Numbered from the stretch's first letter, positions 8,806-18,249 are shown. The stretch: 64,000 bases of DNA from JAHJQZ01 sp963676075 (GCA_963676075.2 CAXXNZ010000031.1:355001-419000), one strand, 5' to 3'. Made by a program: numbers and translations. Notes: generated by a model not told the origin, from the letters alone.

Positions 8806-11022
8806 ATGGCTCGAATGAACGAACAAGTGCCGTCAGACGCTGCTGCAACCATCGGCGGTGGGCCGAAGAAAGTGCTCTACACGCTTGAAACCCTTGGCCG
8901 GATCGGTGTCGGCAAGGCGGCCAAGGCATTGACCTCAAAGAACACCTGCAAGGCCTGCGCCTATGGCATGGGCGGTCAGAATGGCGGCATGACCAATGAA
9001 CTCGGCGAGTTCCCGTCGGTCTGCAACAAGTCGGTGCAGGCGCAATCGACCGATATCCAGCCGGCGATCCCGACGGAGATCTTCAGCCATTCCGTTGCCG
9101 ACCTCCAGGAGTTGAGCGGGCGCGAGATGGAGCGGCTCGGGCGGCTCGACACCCCGCTCTACAAACCGCCGGGCGGCACGCATCTCGAACCGATCGGTTG
9201 GGACGAGGCAATCCAGCGGGCTGGCGTCCGCTTTGCCGCCACCGAGCCGGAGCGGACGTTTTTTTATTCGTCCGGGCGCTCCTCGAACGAGGCCGGGTTC
9301 GTCTTCCAGCTGCTGGCGCGGTTCTACGGCACCAACAACGTCAACAACTGCTCCTATTACTGCCATCAGGCAACGAGCGAGGGACTCGCCTCCACCATCG
9401 GCAAGGCAACGGCGACGGTGGAACTCGCCGACCTGACCGGCGCTGACCTGATCTTTGTCATTGGCGCCAATCCGTCTTCCAATCACCCGCGCTTCATCCA
9501 CATGCTGAAAGCCTGCCGAGACAGGGGCGGGCAGGTGATCGTCATCAATCCGGCGAAGGAACCCGGTCTTGTCCGCTTCGGCGTGCCGAAAAGCCCACGT
9601 TCTCTGCTGGGTGGCGGCTCTGAAATCGCCTCGGACTATCTGCAACCCAGGATCGGCGAAGACATCGCACTGTTGACGGGGCTGGCCAAAGGCGTTCTCG
9701 AACTCGGGGCAGAAAACGGAGCCTTCATCGCCGCCCACACTACTGGCTACCCAGATTGGCGCGAGCATGTCGCCGGCATCGGCTGGGACGAGATCGTTTC
9801 CCGTTCGGGCGTCGCTCGCGACGCCATCATGCGCGTCGCCCAAGCCTATGCAGCGGCGAAGAACACCGTTTTCGCCTGGGGCATGGGCATCACCCATCAT
9901 CTCAACGGCACCACCAATGTCGAGGCGATCGCCAGTCTGGCGCTGCTGCGCGGCATGATCGGCAAGCCGCACGCCGGCTTGCTGCCATTGCGCGGCCATT
10001 CCAACGTCCAGGGCATCGGCACCATCGGGGTCAAGCCGGTGCTGGGCCGAGAGGTGATCGAAAAGATCGAGGCCCATTACGGACAGGCGGTGCCGCGCGA
10101 AAAGGGCCTCGACACCATGGCCTGCCTCAAGGCTGCCGCACGCGGCGAAATCGATGCGGCGCTGATCATGGGCGGCAATCTGTTCGAGGCGACACCCGAC
10201 ACCGGTTTCGCCGAAAAAGCCATGTCGTCCATAGGCTTGAAGGTGTTTTTGACCACGACGCTCAATCGCGGCCACGTGCACGGCCTCGGTGATGGCGAGG
10301 TGCTGATCCTGCCGGTCACGGCGCGCGACGAGGAGTGGCAGCCGACAACGCAGGAATCGATGTTCAACTACGTGCGCCTGAGTGATGGCGGCATCCGCCG
10401 GCTCGGCACCGTCCGTCCGGAAACCCATATCATCGCCGACCTCGCCGCCGCCATGCTGCCCGACAGTCGCTTCGATTTCTCGGTGTTCAAACAGCATGCG
10501 ACAACCCGGCAAGCCATTGCCGCCATCGTGCCGGGCATGGAGCAACTGAAAGATATCGATGTGGCAAAGCGTCAGTTTCACATTGAAGGGCGCGTGTTGC
10601 ACCAGCCGCGCTTCGGCGGCGAGGGCGGCAGGGCGCAGTTCCGTGTGACGCCACTGCCGGAGCTGACCCTCACCGGCCGCGCCACGCTCAGGCTCGCCAC
10701 CATCCGCAGCGAAGGTCAGTTCAACACCATCGTCTACGAGGAAACGGATTCCTACCGCCGCGAGGCCGGACGGCGCTCGGTCTTTCTCAACCGGTCCGAC
10801 ATCGCCGAATTCGGCCTCACGGACGGGCAGGTGGTCGATGTCTGTTCCGATCATGGCCGCATGACAGGAGCGCGCGTCATCGCCTTCGATCTGCCGCGCG
10901 GTTCGGCGTTGGCCTACTTCCCTGAGGCGAATGTTCTCACAGGCACAGAGGTCGACTCCCGATCCAGGACGCCGGCATTCAAATCCGTTCCTGTGTGGAT
11001 CGAGCTGCCCGCGACGCCCTGA
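8806..11022 (+). CDS. FdhF/YdeP family molybdopterin-dependent oxidoreductase
   Basis: 738 aa from ATG 8806 (strong GAGAGGGGAG site just upstream). This is the catalytic-subunit fold of formate dehydrogenase/DMSO reductase enzymes. Near the N terminus CKACAYGMGG plus VCNKS give three cysteines, fewer than the four of a standard [4Fe-4S] site. NNCSYYCHQATSEGL holds the likely molybdenum-ligand cysteine in the CHxxxS context. IFVIGANPSSNHPRF and the GNLFEATPDT segment bind the molybdopterin dinucleotide, and the C-terminal molydop_binding domain starts near residue 625 (RATLRLATIRSEGQFNT). No Tat signal is seen, so it is cytoplasmic. YdeP-type members are linked to acid or oxidative stress; the true substrate is unknown. 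The OsmC neighbour fits a stress role. Confidence 0.88.
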   Translation: MARMNEQVPSDAAATIGGGPKKVLYTLETLGRIGVGKAAKALTSKNTCKACAYGMGGQNGGMTNELGEFPSVCNKSVQAQSTDIQPAIPTEIFSHSVADLQELSGREMERLGRLDTPLYKPPGGTHLEPIGWDEAIQRAGVRFAATEPERTFFYSSGRSSNEAGFVFQLLARFYGTNNVNNCSYYCHQATSEGLASTIGKATATVELADLTGADLIFVIGANPSSNHPRFIHMLKACRDRGGQVIVINPAKEPGLVRFGVPKSPRSLLGGGSEIASDYLQPRIGEDIALLTGLAKGVLELGAENGAFIAAHTTGYPDWREHVAGIGWDEIVSRSGVARDAIMRVAQAYAAAKNTVFAWGMGITHHLNGTTNVEAIASLALLRGMIGKPHAGLLPLRGHSNVQGIGTIGVKPVLGREVIEKIEAHYGQAVPREKGLDTMACLKAAARGEIDAALIMGGNLFEATPDTGFAEKAMSSIGLKVFLTTTLNRGHVHGLGDGEVLILPVTARDEEWQPTTQESMFNYVRLSDGGIRRLGTVRPETHIIADLAAAMLPDSRFDFSVFKQHATTRQAIAAIVPGMEQLKDIDVAKRQFHIEGRVLHQPRFGGEGGRAQFRVTPLPELTLTGRATLRLATIRSEGQFNTIVYEETDSYRREAGRRSVFLNRSDIAEFGLTDGQVVDVCSDHGRMTGARVIAFDLPRGSALAYFPEANVLTGTEVDSRSRTPAFKSVPVWIELPATP

Positions 11023-11045
11023 ATTACTGGAGTTTTGCAACGAAT

Positions 11046-11061
11046 TTGACCAAACGGTCAA
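11046..11061. promoter_or_regulatory. 16-bp inverted repeat, RutR/PydR-like operator candidate
   Basis: TTGACC-AAAC-GGTCAA is a perfect 6-4-6 inverted repeat 123 bases before the substrate-binding protein gene. The E. coli RutR palindrome, as I recall it, is TTGACCAnnTGGTCAA; this site differs at one defined position. RutR-type TetR regulators control pyrimidine use, so the downstream transporter may take up a pyrimidine-like compound. Confidence 0.5.
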
Positions 11062-11183
11062 GGCATTACGCCTAAAAATTATGCAATATGCAGAAATGCA
11101 CATAAATCCTGCATTTTCTGCTTGCGTCGGCCGGAAAGCATGGATTGTGTATCCGCAGCTTTAGCAAAAAGGTGCGATGCAAC

Positions 11184-12212
11184 ATGCTGACACGCAGGAC
11201 GTTCTCTTCTCTAGTTCTCGCCGCCAGCGCGGCGGTTTCACTGTCTGCCCCGGCGCTAGCCGAGAACCTTCCGATCAAGTTCGCGCTCGACTGGAAGTTC
11301 GAAGGCCCGGCTGCCGGCTTCTTTCTTGCCGTCGACAATGGCTATTTCGCTGAAGAGGGGCTCGATGTGACCATCGACGCCGGCAACGGTTCGGTGAACA
11401 CCATCCCGACCGTCGCCACCGGCACCTATGAAATGGGCTTCGGCGACATCAACTCGCTGGCCAAGATCCTCGACAGCGATCCGACCGCCAAGGTCAAGGC
11501 CGTGATGATGATCTATGACACGCCGACCTTCTCGGTGGTCGGGCGTTCTTCGCTCGGCATCACGCCCGATCCCCATTCCCTCGAAGGCAAGAAGCTCGGC
11601 GCGCCGCCGCCCGATGGCGCCTTCGCGCAGTGGCCGGCCTTCGTCGACGCCGCCGGCATCGACACCTCGAACATCACCATCGAATCCATCGGCTTCCCGG
11701 TGCGCGAGCCGATGCTTGCCAAGGGTGATGTCGATGCCGTGTTCGGCTTCGCCTTCTCGGTCATTCTCAACCTCAAGGCACAGGGCGTGCCGGCCGAAGA
11801 CATCGTGCCGATCATGATGGCCGAGAATGGGCTCGATCTTTATGGCAACACGATCTTGGTCAACACCGATTTCGCCGCCGAGCATCCCGACGCGGTCAAG
11901 GGCGCGCTCAAGGCCCTGACCAAGGGCTTCATCGCCGCCGTCGATGATCCGGAGGCCGGTGTTGCCGCCGTCCTCAAGCGCAACGAGATCCTCGATCCTG
12001 CCATCGAGCTCGAACGCCTGAACATGGCCAACGACATGAACATCGTCACCGCCTACACCAAGGAAAACGGCATTGGTGGCGTCGACATGGATCGCCTGGC
12101 CTCGAGCCTCACCCAGCTCGAAACCTCGATGGGTCTATCCGGCAAGATCAAGGCTGAAGACGTCTTCGACGCCAGCTTCCTGCCGCCCGCCGAGGAGCGG
12201 ATGCTTCCTTAA
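11184..12212 (+). CDS. ABC transporter substrate-binding protein, NMT1/THI5-like
   Basis: 342 aa from ATG 11184 with AAAAAGGTG upstream. The N terminus is a signal peptide with a twin-arginine-like start (MLTRRTFSSLVLAASAAVSL), cleaved near ALA-ENL. The mature protein begins IKFALDWKFEGPAAGFFLAVDNGY, then GYFAEEGLDVTIDAGNG, typical of the NMT1/THI5 family that binds thiamine pyrimidines, other pyrimidines, taurine, nitrate or sulfonates. It would capture the ligand in the periplasm and hand it to the permease encoded downstream. A terminator hairpin separates it from the ATPase gene, which would keep the binding protein in excess. An inverted repeat upstream suggests a pyrimidine-type regulator. 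Confidence 0.88.
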   Translation: MLTRRTFSSLVLAASAAVSLSAPALAENLPIKFALDWKFEGPAAGFFLAVDNGYFAEEGLDVTIDAGNGSVNTIPTVATGTYEMGFGDINSLAKILDSDPTAKVKAVMMIYDTPTFSVVGRSSLGITPDPHSLEGKKLGAPPPDGAFAQWPAFVDAAGIDTSNITIESIGFPVREPMLAKGDVDAVFGFAFSVILNLKAQGVPAEDIVPIMMAENGLDLYGNTILVNTDFAAEHPDAVKGALKALTKGFIAAVDDPEAGVAAVLKRNEILDPAIELERLNMANDMNIVTAYTKENGIGGVDMDRLASSLTQLETSMGLSGKIKAEDVFDASFLPPAEERMLP

Positions 12213-12223
12213 GTTACGGGGGT

Positions 12224-12257
12224 GGGGTCGGTTCTCTCGGGGACCGGCCCCTTTTTT
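12224..12257 (+). terminator. Hairpin with T-tract between binding protein and ATPase genes
   Basis: GGGGTCGGT (12224-12232) pairs with ACCGGCCCC (12243-12251) with one G-T wobble, followed at once by six T. It looks like an intrinsic terminator that would let only part of the transcripts reach the ATPase and permease genes. Confidence 0.7.
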
Positions 12258-12283
12258 CTTTCAGGCTGCATTGGGGGGCAGGC

Positions 12284-13075
12284 ATGCATCCGCTCGTCGA
12301 AATCCAGAATGTCGACATGCGCTATGGCGGCGCCGACGGTACGCTCGCCGTGTCCGGGCTCGACATGATGGTGGAAAAGGGCTCGTTCTCCGCCGTGGTC
12401 GGGCCGTCCGGCTGTGGCAAGTCCACGCTGATGAAGCTCGTCACTGGCCTGCACGTACCGCAGCAGGGCTATGTCATCGTCCATGGCCAGCAGGTGACCG
12501 AGCCGATTTCGATCGTCGGCATGGCCTTCCAGAACCCCACGTTGCTGCCCTGGCGGACAACGCTCGACAACATCCTGTTGCCACTCGAAATCGTTGACCG
12601 GCACAGGAAGCGCCTCCGCCGCAACAAGGCCGAATATGTCGAAAAGGCTGAGCATCTGCTCGAAGTCGTCGGCCTCAAGGGCTTCGGCGACAAGTTCCCC
12701 TGGCAGCTTTCGGGCGGCATGCAGCAGCGGGCGAACCTCTGCCGGGCGCTGATCCACGAGCCGGAACTCTTGATGCTCGACGAGCCCTTCGGGGCGCTCG
12801 ATGCCTTCACCCGCGAGGAGCTCTGGCAGGTCATCCGCGATCTTCATGCCGAGCAGCAGATCACCATCATCCTCGTCACCCACGACCTCCGGGAGGCGGT
12901 TTTCCTCGCCGATACCGTGTTTGTGATGAGCGCCAGGCCGGGGCGCATTCTCAACACCCACGAGATCGCCTTCCCGCGACCGCGCGACCTGGAGATCATG
13001 TATACGCTGCCCTTCACCGACAAGGTCCACGAACTGCGCGGCGAGATCGCCGAAGCCAGGAGTGCCGCGGCATGA
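12284..13075 (+). CDS. ABC transporter ATP-binding protein (nitrate/sulfonate/taurine/pyrimidine type)
   Basis: 263 aa. It has Walker A GPSGCGKST (about residue 40), Q-loop in VGMAFQNPTLLPWRT, signature LSGGMQQRA, Walker B LLMLDEPFGALD and the H-loop VTHDLREAVFLAD, all as in the SsuB/TauB/ThiZ group. It powers import together with the binding protein before it and the permease after it; its stop codon overlaps the permease start by four bases, indicating translational coupling. All catalytic residues are intact. Confidence 0.94.
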   Translation: MHPLVEIQNVDMRYGGADGTLAVSGLDMMVEKGSFSAVVGPSGCGKSTLMKLVTGLHVPQQGYVIVHGQQVTEPISIVGMAFQNPTLLPWRTTLDNILLPLEIVDRHRKRLRRNKAEYVEKAEHLLEVVGLKGFGDKFPWQLSGGMQQRANLCRALIHEPELLMLDEPFGALDAFTREELWQVIRDLHAEQQITIILVTHDLREAVFLADTVFVMSARPGRILNTHEIAFPRPRDLEIMYTLPFTDKVHELRGEIAEARSAAA

Positions 13076-13841
13076 ACACCAGGATCAACTGGCTGCGGCT
13101 GGCGCCGTGGATCTACACCATCGGCCTGTTCGTCATCTGGGAAGTCGGCGTGCGCCTGTCCGACATTCCGATCTTCATCCTGCCGGCGCCGACCGACATT
13201 TTCATCGCCATCGTCAAATACTGGTCGCCGATCTGGAAAAACTCGCTGCAAACGCTCTACACCACCTCGCTTGGCTTCCTTTTAGCGGTCATTGGCGGCT
13301 GGCGCTCGGTCTGCTCGTCGGCTGGTCGCGTCAGATCTATGCCGGGCTTTACCCGCTGATGGTCGGGTTCAACGCCATCCCCAAGGTGGCCGTCGTGCCG
13401 ATCCTCGTCATCTGGTTCGGCATCGGCACCATCCCCGCCGTGCTGACGGCGTTCCTGATCGCCTTCTTCCCCATCGTCGTCAACGTCGCCACCGGCCTTG
13501 CCACCATCGAGCCGGAAATGGAGGACGTCTTGCGTGCCCTTGGGGCCAAAAAACTCGACATCATGGTCAAGGTCGGCATTCCGCGCTCCATGCCCTATTT
13601 CTTCGGCTCGCTGAAGGTCGCCATCACCCTGGCTTTCGTCGGTTCGGTGATCTCGGAGACCGTCGCCGCCAATTCCGGGCTCGGCTACATGATGTCTGGC
13701 GCCCAGAGCCAGTTCAACGTGCCGCTGGTCTTTGCCGGCCTCATCATGCTCGCCGTCGAGGGCATCGCCATGTACGCGCTGATGGCCTTCATCGAAAAGC
13801 GCATGACCGGCTGGGCCCACCGCTCCAACCTGATGGGCTGA
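13072..13841 (+). pseudogene. ABC transporter permease, single-base frameshift
   Basis: The frame starting at 13072 (MNTRINWLRLAPWIYTIGLF) reads as an SsuC/ThiX-type inner-membrane permease up to TTSLGFLLAVIGG, then shifts. The other frame continues LALGLLVGWSRQIYAGLYPL and ends at 13841, carrying the EAA-like loop EDVLRALGAKKLDIMVKVGI that contacts the ATPase. One base is missing between 13299 and 13300 (GGCGGC|TGGCGC, expected GGCGGCCTGGCGC). Restoring it gives 256 aa, the usual family length with about six membrane helices. No other damage is visible, so a sequencing error is likely. Confidence 0.85.
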
Positions 13842-14040
13842 CGACAATAAAGCTCCGCGCGGGCGGAAAACGTGGAGATGCACAAGGCCCGATACGCGGC
13901 CGTCCTGACCACTTCGCCGGATGTCGACCAATGCCTGCATTTTGCGGGGGCACTGTAAGCATTTGGTTATCTCTGAAAGGCAAAGTGGATAATATGACTC
14001 GTGTTTTATTCGCCGCGCGGGTTTCGAGGGACGTTGACAC

Positions 14041-15214
14041 ATGCAGACCAATACCGCTCTGGATCTTGACCAGCAGGAGACCTATGGCCTCGAGCAGCTG
14101 ACGCTGGAGCTATCCATGGCCCGGGGGCTCGACGAGGTCATGGCGGTGGTGCGCATGCGGGCGCGCTCGCTGATCGGTGCGGATGGGGTGACCTTTGTCC
14201 TGCGCGACGACGACAAGTGCTTTTACGCCGACGAAGATGCCATCAGCCCCTTGTGGAAGGGGCAGCGCTTTCCGCTCGAAAGCTGCATTTCTGGCTGGGC
14301 CATGCTTAACCGCGAACCGGTCGTGATCGAGGACATCTATCTCGACGACCGCATTCCCCACGCCGCCCTATCGGCCGACCTTCGTCAAGAGCCTGGCGAT
14401 GATGCCGGTGCGCCAGGACGACCCGGTCGGGGCGATCGGCGCCTACTGGTCGCATATCTATCATCCGACCGAGGACCAGATCGCCGCCTTGCGCCACATT
14501 GCCAACTCGGCTGCCGTCGCCATAACCAACATCCGCCTGAACACCGAGCTTCTGGCGGTGCGCGAGGAGGCGGTGCGCGCGCAGGAAGCGATCATTCACG
14601 CGCTCGCCTCGCTGGCCGAAACGCGCGACAACGATACCGGCAATCACCTTTTCCGCACCCAGCATTACGTGCGCCGTCTCGCCGAGACAGCCCAGGCGCG
14701 GGGCCTTTATGCCGACGAGCTGACGCCCGAGCTCATCGAGCTCTTGTTCAAATGCACGCCGCTGCACGATGTCGGCAAGGTGGGCATTCCGGACGCCGTT
14801 CTTCTAAAGCCCGGTCCTCTGACCGATGACGAAATGGCGATCATGCGCACCCATACCGAACTCGGGCGCAACGCCATCGCCACTGCCGAACAGCACATGG
14901 GTTCGCATATCGCCTTTTTCGAGATTGCCAAGCAAATCGCCTATACCCATCACGAGCGCTGGGACGGTAAGGGCTACCCGCAAGGGCTCGCGGGCGAGGA
15001 CATCCCGCTGCCCGGCCGCATCATGGCCATTGCCGACGTCTACGATGCTCTTGTGTCCGACCGTGTCTACAAGAAGGCCATGCCGCATGCGCGGGCGGTG
15101 GAAATGATCCTCGCTGAACGCGGCACGCAGTTCGATCCGGCGCTCATCGACGTCTTCTCTGAAATCTCGGACGAGTTCGACACGATCTGCAAGCGCTTCG
15201 CCGACCCCGTCTGA
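14041..15214 (+). pseudogene. GAF-HD-GYP phosphodiesterase (copy 2), single-base frameshift
   Basis: A close paralogue of the gene at 6966. The first frame runs from ATG 14041 through the GAF segment to IYLDDRIPHAA, then breaks; the second frame resumes at YRPTFVKSLAMMPV and ends at 15214. Comparison with copy 1 (GCTGCCTATCG) shows one extra C in GCCGCCCTATCGG near 14365-14369. Without it the product is 390 aa, exactly the length of copy 1. HD-GYP residues are intact (LHDVGKVGIPD, THHERWDGKGYPQGL, DVYDALVSDRVY). The gene was probably functional and the frameshift may be an error in the sequence. Confidence 0.85.
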
Positions 15215-15225
15215 TCTCTTTGTTC

Positions 15226-15273
15226 GGAGCATCGGGCGAAAAAGTGGAATCCGGTTTTTCGCACGACCCGATG
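15226..15273. repeat. Palindromic intergenic repeat, rhizobial RIME-like
   Basis: GCATCGGGCGAAAAAGTGG and GGTTTTTCG...CCCGATG form an imperfect 48-base palindrome with the AAAAGTGG / TTTTTC core seen in many rhizobial intergenic repeats. It lies 11 bases after the stop of the second HD-GYP gene and could also fold as a transcript-end hairpin. Confidence 0.5.
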
Positions 15274-15422
15274 TGACCATTGCAGAATAGAGCCGGGTGT
15301 TTTGCTGCAATCAAACGCCCGATGCTCTGGCGCTGATCCGCTTCACCTTGCTTCGCAGGGCCGCTTCCACTATGTGAGTGGCCCACCTTCCCACAAAGTT
15401 TATTGCGGAGCGCGAGCGGCAC

Positions 15423-17118
15423 ATGGCGCGTCAATTCATCTATCACATGCACCAGCTGAGCAAGTCCTACTCGGCGGCAAGAAGGTGCTGGAAAACGTCA
15501 ATCTCAGCTTTTACCCGGACGCCAAGATCGGCGTGCTCGGCCCGAACGGCGCCGGTAAGTCGACCCTGCTCAAGATCATGGCCGGCGTCGAGAAGGAATT
15601 CATGGGTGAGGCCTGGGTCGCCGACGGCGCCAAGGTCGGCTACCTGCCGCAGGAGCCGCAGCTCGACCCGGCGCTCGACGTCAAGGGCAATGTCATGCTC
15701 GGCGTTGCCGGCAAGCAGGCGATCCTCGACCGCTACAAACGAACTGATGATGGACTATTCCGACGAGACGGCTGACGAGGCCGCCAAGCTCCAGGATCAG
15801 ATCGACGCCCAGGACCTGTGGGACCTCGATAGCAAGGTCGAGATGGCCATGGATGCCCTCGGCTGTCCGCCTTCGGACGCCGCCGTCGACACGCTGTCCG
15901 GCGGTGAGCGCCGCCGCGTCGCGCTCTGCCGGCTGCTGCTCGATGAGCCGGACCTGCTGCTGCTCGACGAACCGACCAACCATCTGGATGCCGAATCGGT
16001 GGCGTGGCTGGAACGCTTCCTGCGCGATTACGACGGCACGGTGATGATCGTCACCCACGACCGCTATTTCCTCGACCACGTCACGGGATGGATTCTCGAA
16101 CTCGACCGCGGGCGAGGCATTCCGTACGAGGGCAATTATTCGTCCTGGCTGGAACAGAAGGAAAAGCGCCTCGCCCACGAGGAGCGTCAGGAATCGGCCC
16201 GCCTCAAGCGTGACCCTGCAAGACGCGAACTGGAGTGGATGGGCCAGTTCTTCCGCCCGCGCCCGCCAGGCCAAGGGCCAAGGCGCGTATCACGGGCCTA
16301 CGACGAACCTGTTGGCCCAGGTCGGGGGGCGAGGAACGCACCAGAATCGGCGACGGCGCAGATCGTCATTCCGTCGGGGCGAGCGCCTGGGCGATCAACG
16401 CCATCGAGGCCGAAGGGGTGAGCAAGGCCTATGGCGACCGGCTGTTGATCGAGGATCTGTCCTTCAAGCTGCCGCCGGGCGGCATCGTCGGCGTGATCGG
16501 CCCCAACGGCGCCGGCAAGACCACACTGTTTCGCATGCTCACCGGACAGGAAATGCCTGGACGCCGGCGAGATCCTTGCGGGTCGGCGACAACGGCCGTG
16601 CTCGGCTATATCGACCAGTCGCGCGATTCGCTCAATCGCCGAACAAGACGGTGTGGGAGGAAATCAGCGACGGCAATGGACGTCTTCTATCCTCGGCAAG
16701 CGCGAAGACGCAGACTCGCGCGCCTACATGTCGGGCAGTTCAATTTCCGGGGCGCCGACCAGCAGAAAAAGGTCGGGTCCAGCTTTCGGGCGGCGAGCGC
16801 AACCGCGTGCATCTGGCCAAGATGCTGAAATCGGGCGCCAACGTCCTGCTACTCGACGAACCGACCAACGACCTCGACACCGAAACCCTTGCGGCGCTCG
16901 AAGAGGCGCTGGAGGAATTCGCCGGTTGCGCCGTGATCATCAGCCACGACCGCATGTTCCTCGACCGCCTCGCCACCCACATGCTCGCCTTCGAAGGCGA
17001 CAGCCATGTCGAGTGGTTCGAGGGCAATTTCGAGGACTATGAGAAGGACAAGATCAAGCGGCTGGGCGCGGATTCGGTCAATCATCACCGGATGAAGTAC
17101 AAGCCGCTGACGCGGTAA
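15423..17118 (+). pseudogene. ettA: Energy-dependent translational throttle protein EttA (ABC-F), multiple frameshifts
   Basis: Starts MARQFIYHMHQLSKSY at 15423 and ends NHHRMKYKPLTR at 17118, both matching EttA ends. In between, conserved blocks sit in different frames: first Walker A GPNGAGKSTLL, signature LSGGERRRVAL and Walker B LLLLDEPTNHLD; then EAEGVSKAYGDRLL, second Walker A GPNGAGKTTLF, LSGGERNRVHL and LLLDEPTNDLD. A base is missing near 15471, an A is extra in the run 15737-15739, and several more indels occur between about 16200 and 16800. ABC-F EttA gates the ribosome E site according to ATP/ADP. All blocks are conserved at protein level, so sequence error is more likely than gene death of this usually single-copy factor. 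Confidence 0.85.
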
Positions 17119-17153
17119 GGCGTTCTCTCGCAAGGCGGGGTTGAGAACGAAAA

Positions 17154-18212
17154 TTACTCGGGGGCTTCCGCTGCGGCGCCCCTGAGAGTGCGCGGCGGTG
17201 TGCCGAACCAGCGCCTTGCTGCACGCGAGAAAGCCGCCTGATCGGTGTACCCGAGCATGTAGGTGATTTCCGAAAGCGCATAGCGACCAGACCGCAGCAG
17301 CTGATGCGCCTTGTTTCTGCGCAACTCGTCGAGGATGGCAGAATACGAAGTGCCATCCTCCGCGAGTCTGCGCTGCAGGCTGCGTGGCGACAGGCCGAGG
17401 GTTCTGGCCACATCCGCGTGAGTGGGCGCTCCGCCCGCCAACATCGCCTCGGCCAGCGCGCGAACCTGGGAGTTGAGCGATGCCAGGCTGTCGATCCGGC
17501 CAAGATCGCTTTCCGCCAGCATCTCGAGATAGCGCAAGGTTTGCGGGCGTCTGTCGTGCCGCAAACCCCTGAGTTGGGCACGGTTGAACCGGATCATCGC
17601 ATCCGGTTGATCAAAGCGCAGCTTCGACCCAAATATCTGCTTCATCAGATCGAGAGTGTTCGGGGCAGCGCAAAAGAAGCGCGCGGCGACAGGCTGAACC
17701 GGAGTGCCGAAAAAACGCAGCGGGATCAGCGCAAGCAGCGCCACCGAGCAGATCATGGCGGCCTCCAGAGCGTTGATGCGATTGGGTGCCACTTCGGGGT
17801 GACTGTAGAAAACCGAAAGTGCATTGCCTTCGGATCGGGTCACTATCGTCGAGCGTTGGTTGAGCAGGCGATTGTAGCGGGCGATCCGGGAATAGACCTG
17901 TTCCGGATCCTGTGCCTGCAAGGATACTTCCGTTATCAGCCCAAGCGTATTGAAATCGGCGTTGAGAGCAATGAGTGCGCCGACCTCCGGCCCGCCGTAG
18001 CGCTGGGCCAGCACGTCCCAAATGTCCAGAAGCGCGTCTTCGGTGACGTGCTCCTTGCCGAGCCCGACCGAGGGAATGACGGCGATTCTGCGTTTGAGTT
18101 GATTGACTTCGCCAGCGCTGAGGACGCCGGCACGCCGGGCAGCCTCAAGGGTCATCTCCAACAGATTGAGAGATGACGCAGCGCTCGGTGGGGTAATCCA
18201 GGTCTGGCTCAT
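17154..18212 (-). CDS. AraC family transcriptional regulator
   Basis: 352 aa. The N-terminal two thirds are an arabinose-binding-like/OruR-type ligand domain (EDALLDIWDVLAQRYGGPEVG). The last 100 residues hold the two helix-turn-helix motifs of AraC proteins: ADVARTLGLSPRSLQRRLAE and ALSEITYMLGYTDQAAFSRA, followed by RRWFGTPPRTLR. It is divergently transcribed from an alpha/beta hydrolase gene, and a 21-bp-period direct repeat abuts its start codon. The simplest reading is that it activates the hydrolase gene in response to a substrate-like effector and controls itself. Confidence 0.93.
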   Translation of the reverse strand: MSQTWITPPSAASSLNLLEMTLEAARRAGVLSAGEVNQLKRRIAVIPSVGLGKEHVTEDALLDIWDVLAQRYGGPEVGALIALNADFNTLGLITEVSLQAQDPEQVYSRIARYNRLLNQRSTIVTRSEGNALSVFYSHPEVAPNRINALEAAMICSVALLALIPLRFFGTPVQPVAARFFCAAPNTLDLMKQIFGSKLRFDQPDAMIRFNRAQLRGLRHDRRPQTLRYLEMLAESDLGRIDSLASLNSQVRALAEAMLAGGAPTHADVARTLGLSPRSLQRRLAEDGTSYSAILDELRRNKAHQLLRSGRYALSEITYMLGYTDQAAFSRAARRWFGTPPRTLRGAAAEAPE

Positions 18213-18213
18213 T

Positions 18214-18249
18214 GGCGCAGATTATCAAATATATGGCGCGTATTATCAA
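18214..18249. promoter_or_regulatory. Direct-repeat operator candidate for the AraC regulator
   Basis: Two copies of the 15-base word GGCGCnnATTATCAA begin at 18214 and 18235, exactly 21 bp (two helical turns) apart, between the divergent araC-type gene and the hydrolase gene. Same-face direct repeats of this spacing are how AraC-family proteins bind (compare araI1-I2). The first copy is next to the regulator start codon. Confidence 0.65.

Noticed and set aside
8935..11103. 722-codon open frame antisense to the molybdopterin oxidoreductase
   Set aside because: Shadow of the sense gene; the sense product has all family motifs and the antisense one has none.
13841..14040. Possible gene or RNA between the permease and the second HD-GYP gene
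   Set aside because: Only 200 bp, with no good frame and no structured RNA motif; it probably holds just the promoter of the HD-GYP gene.
15423..17118. ettA considered as two or three separate small ABC genes
   Set aside because: The conserved blocks occur once each, in the correct EttA order, with proper ends; only the frame changes.
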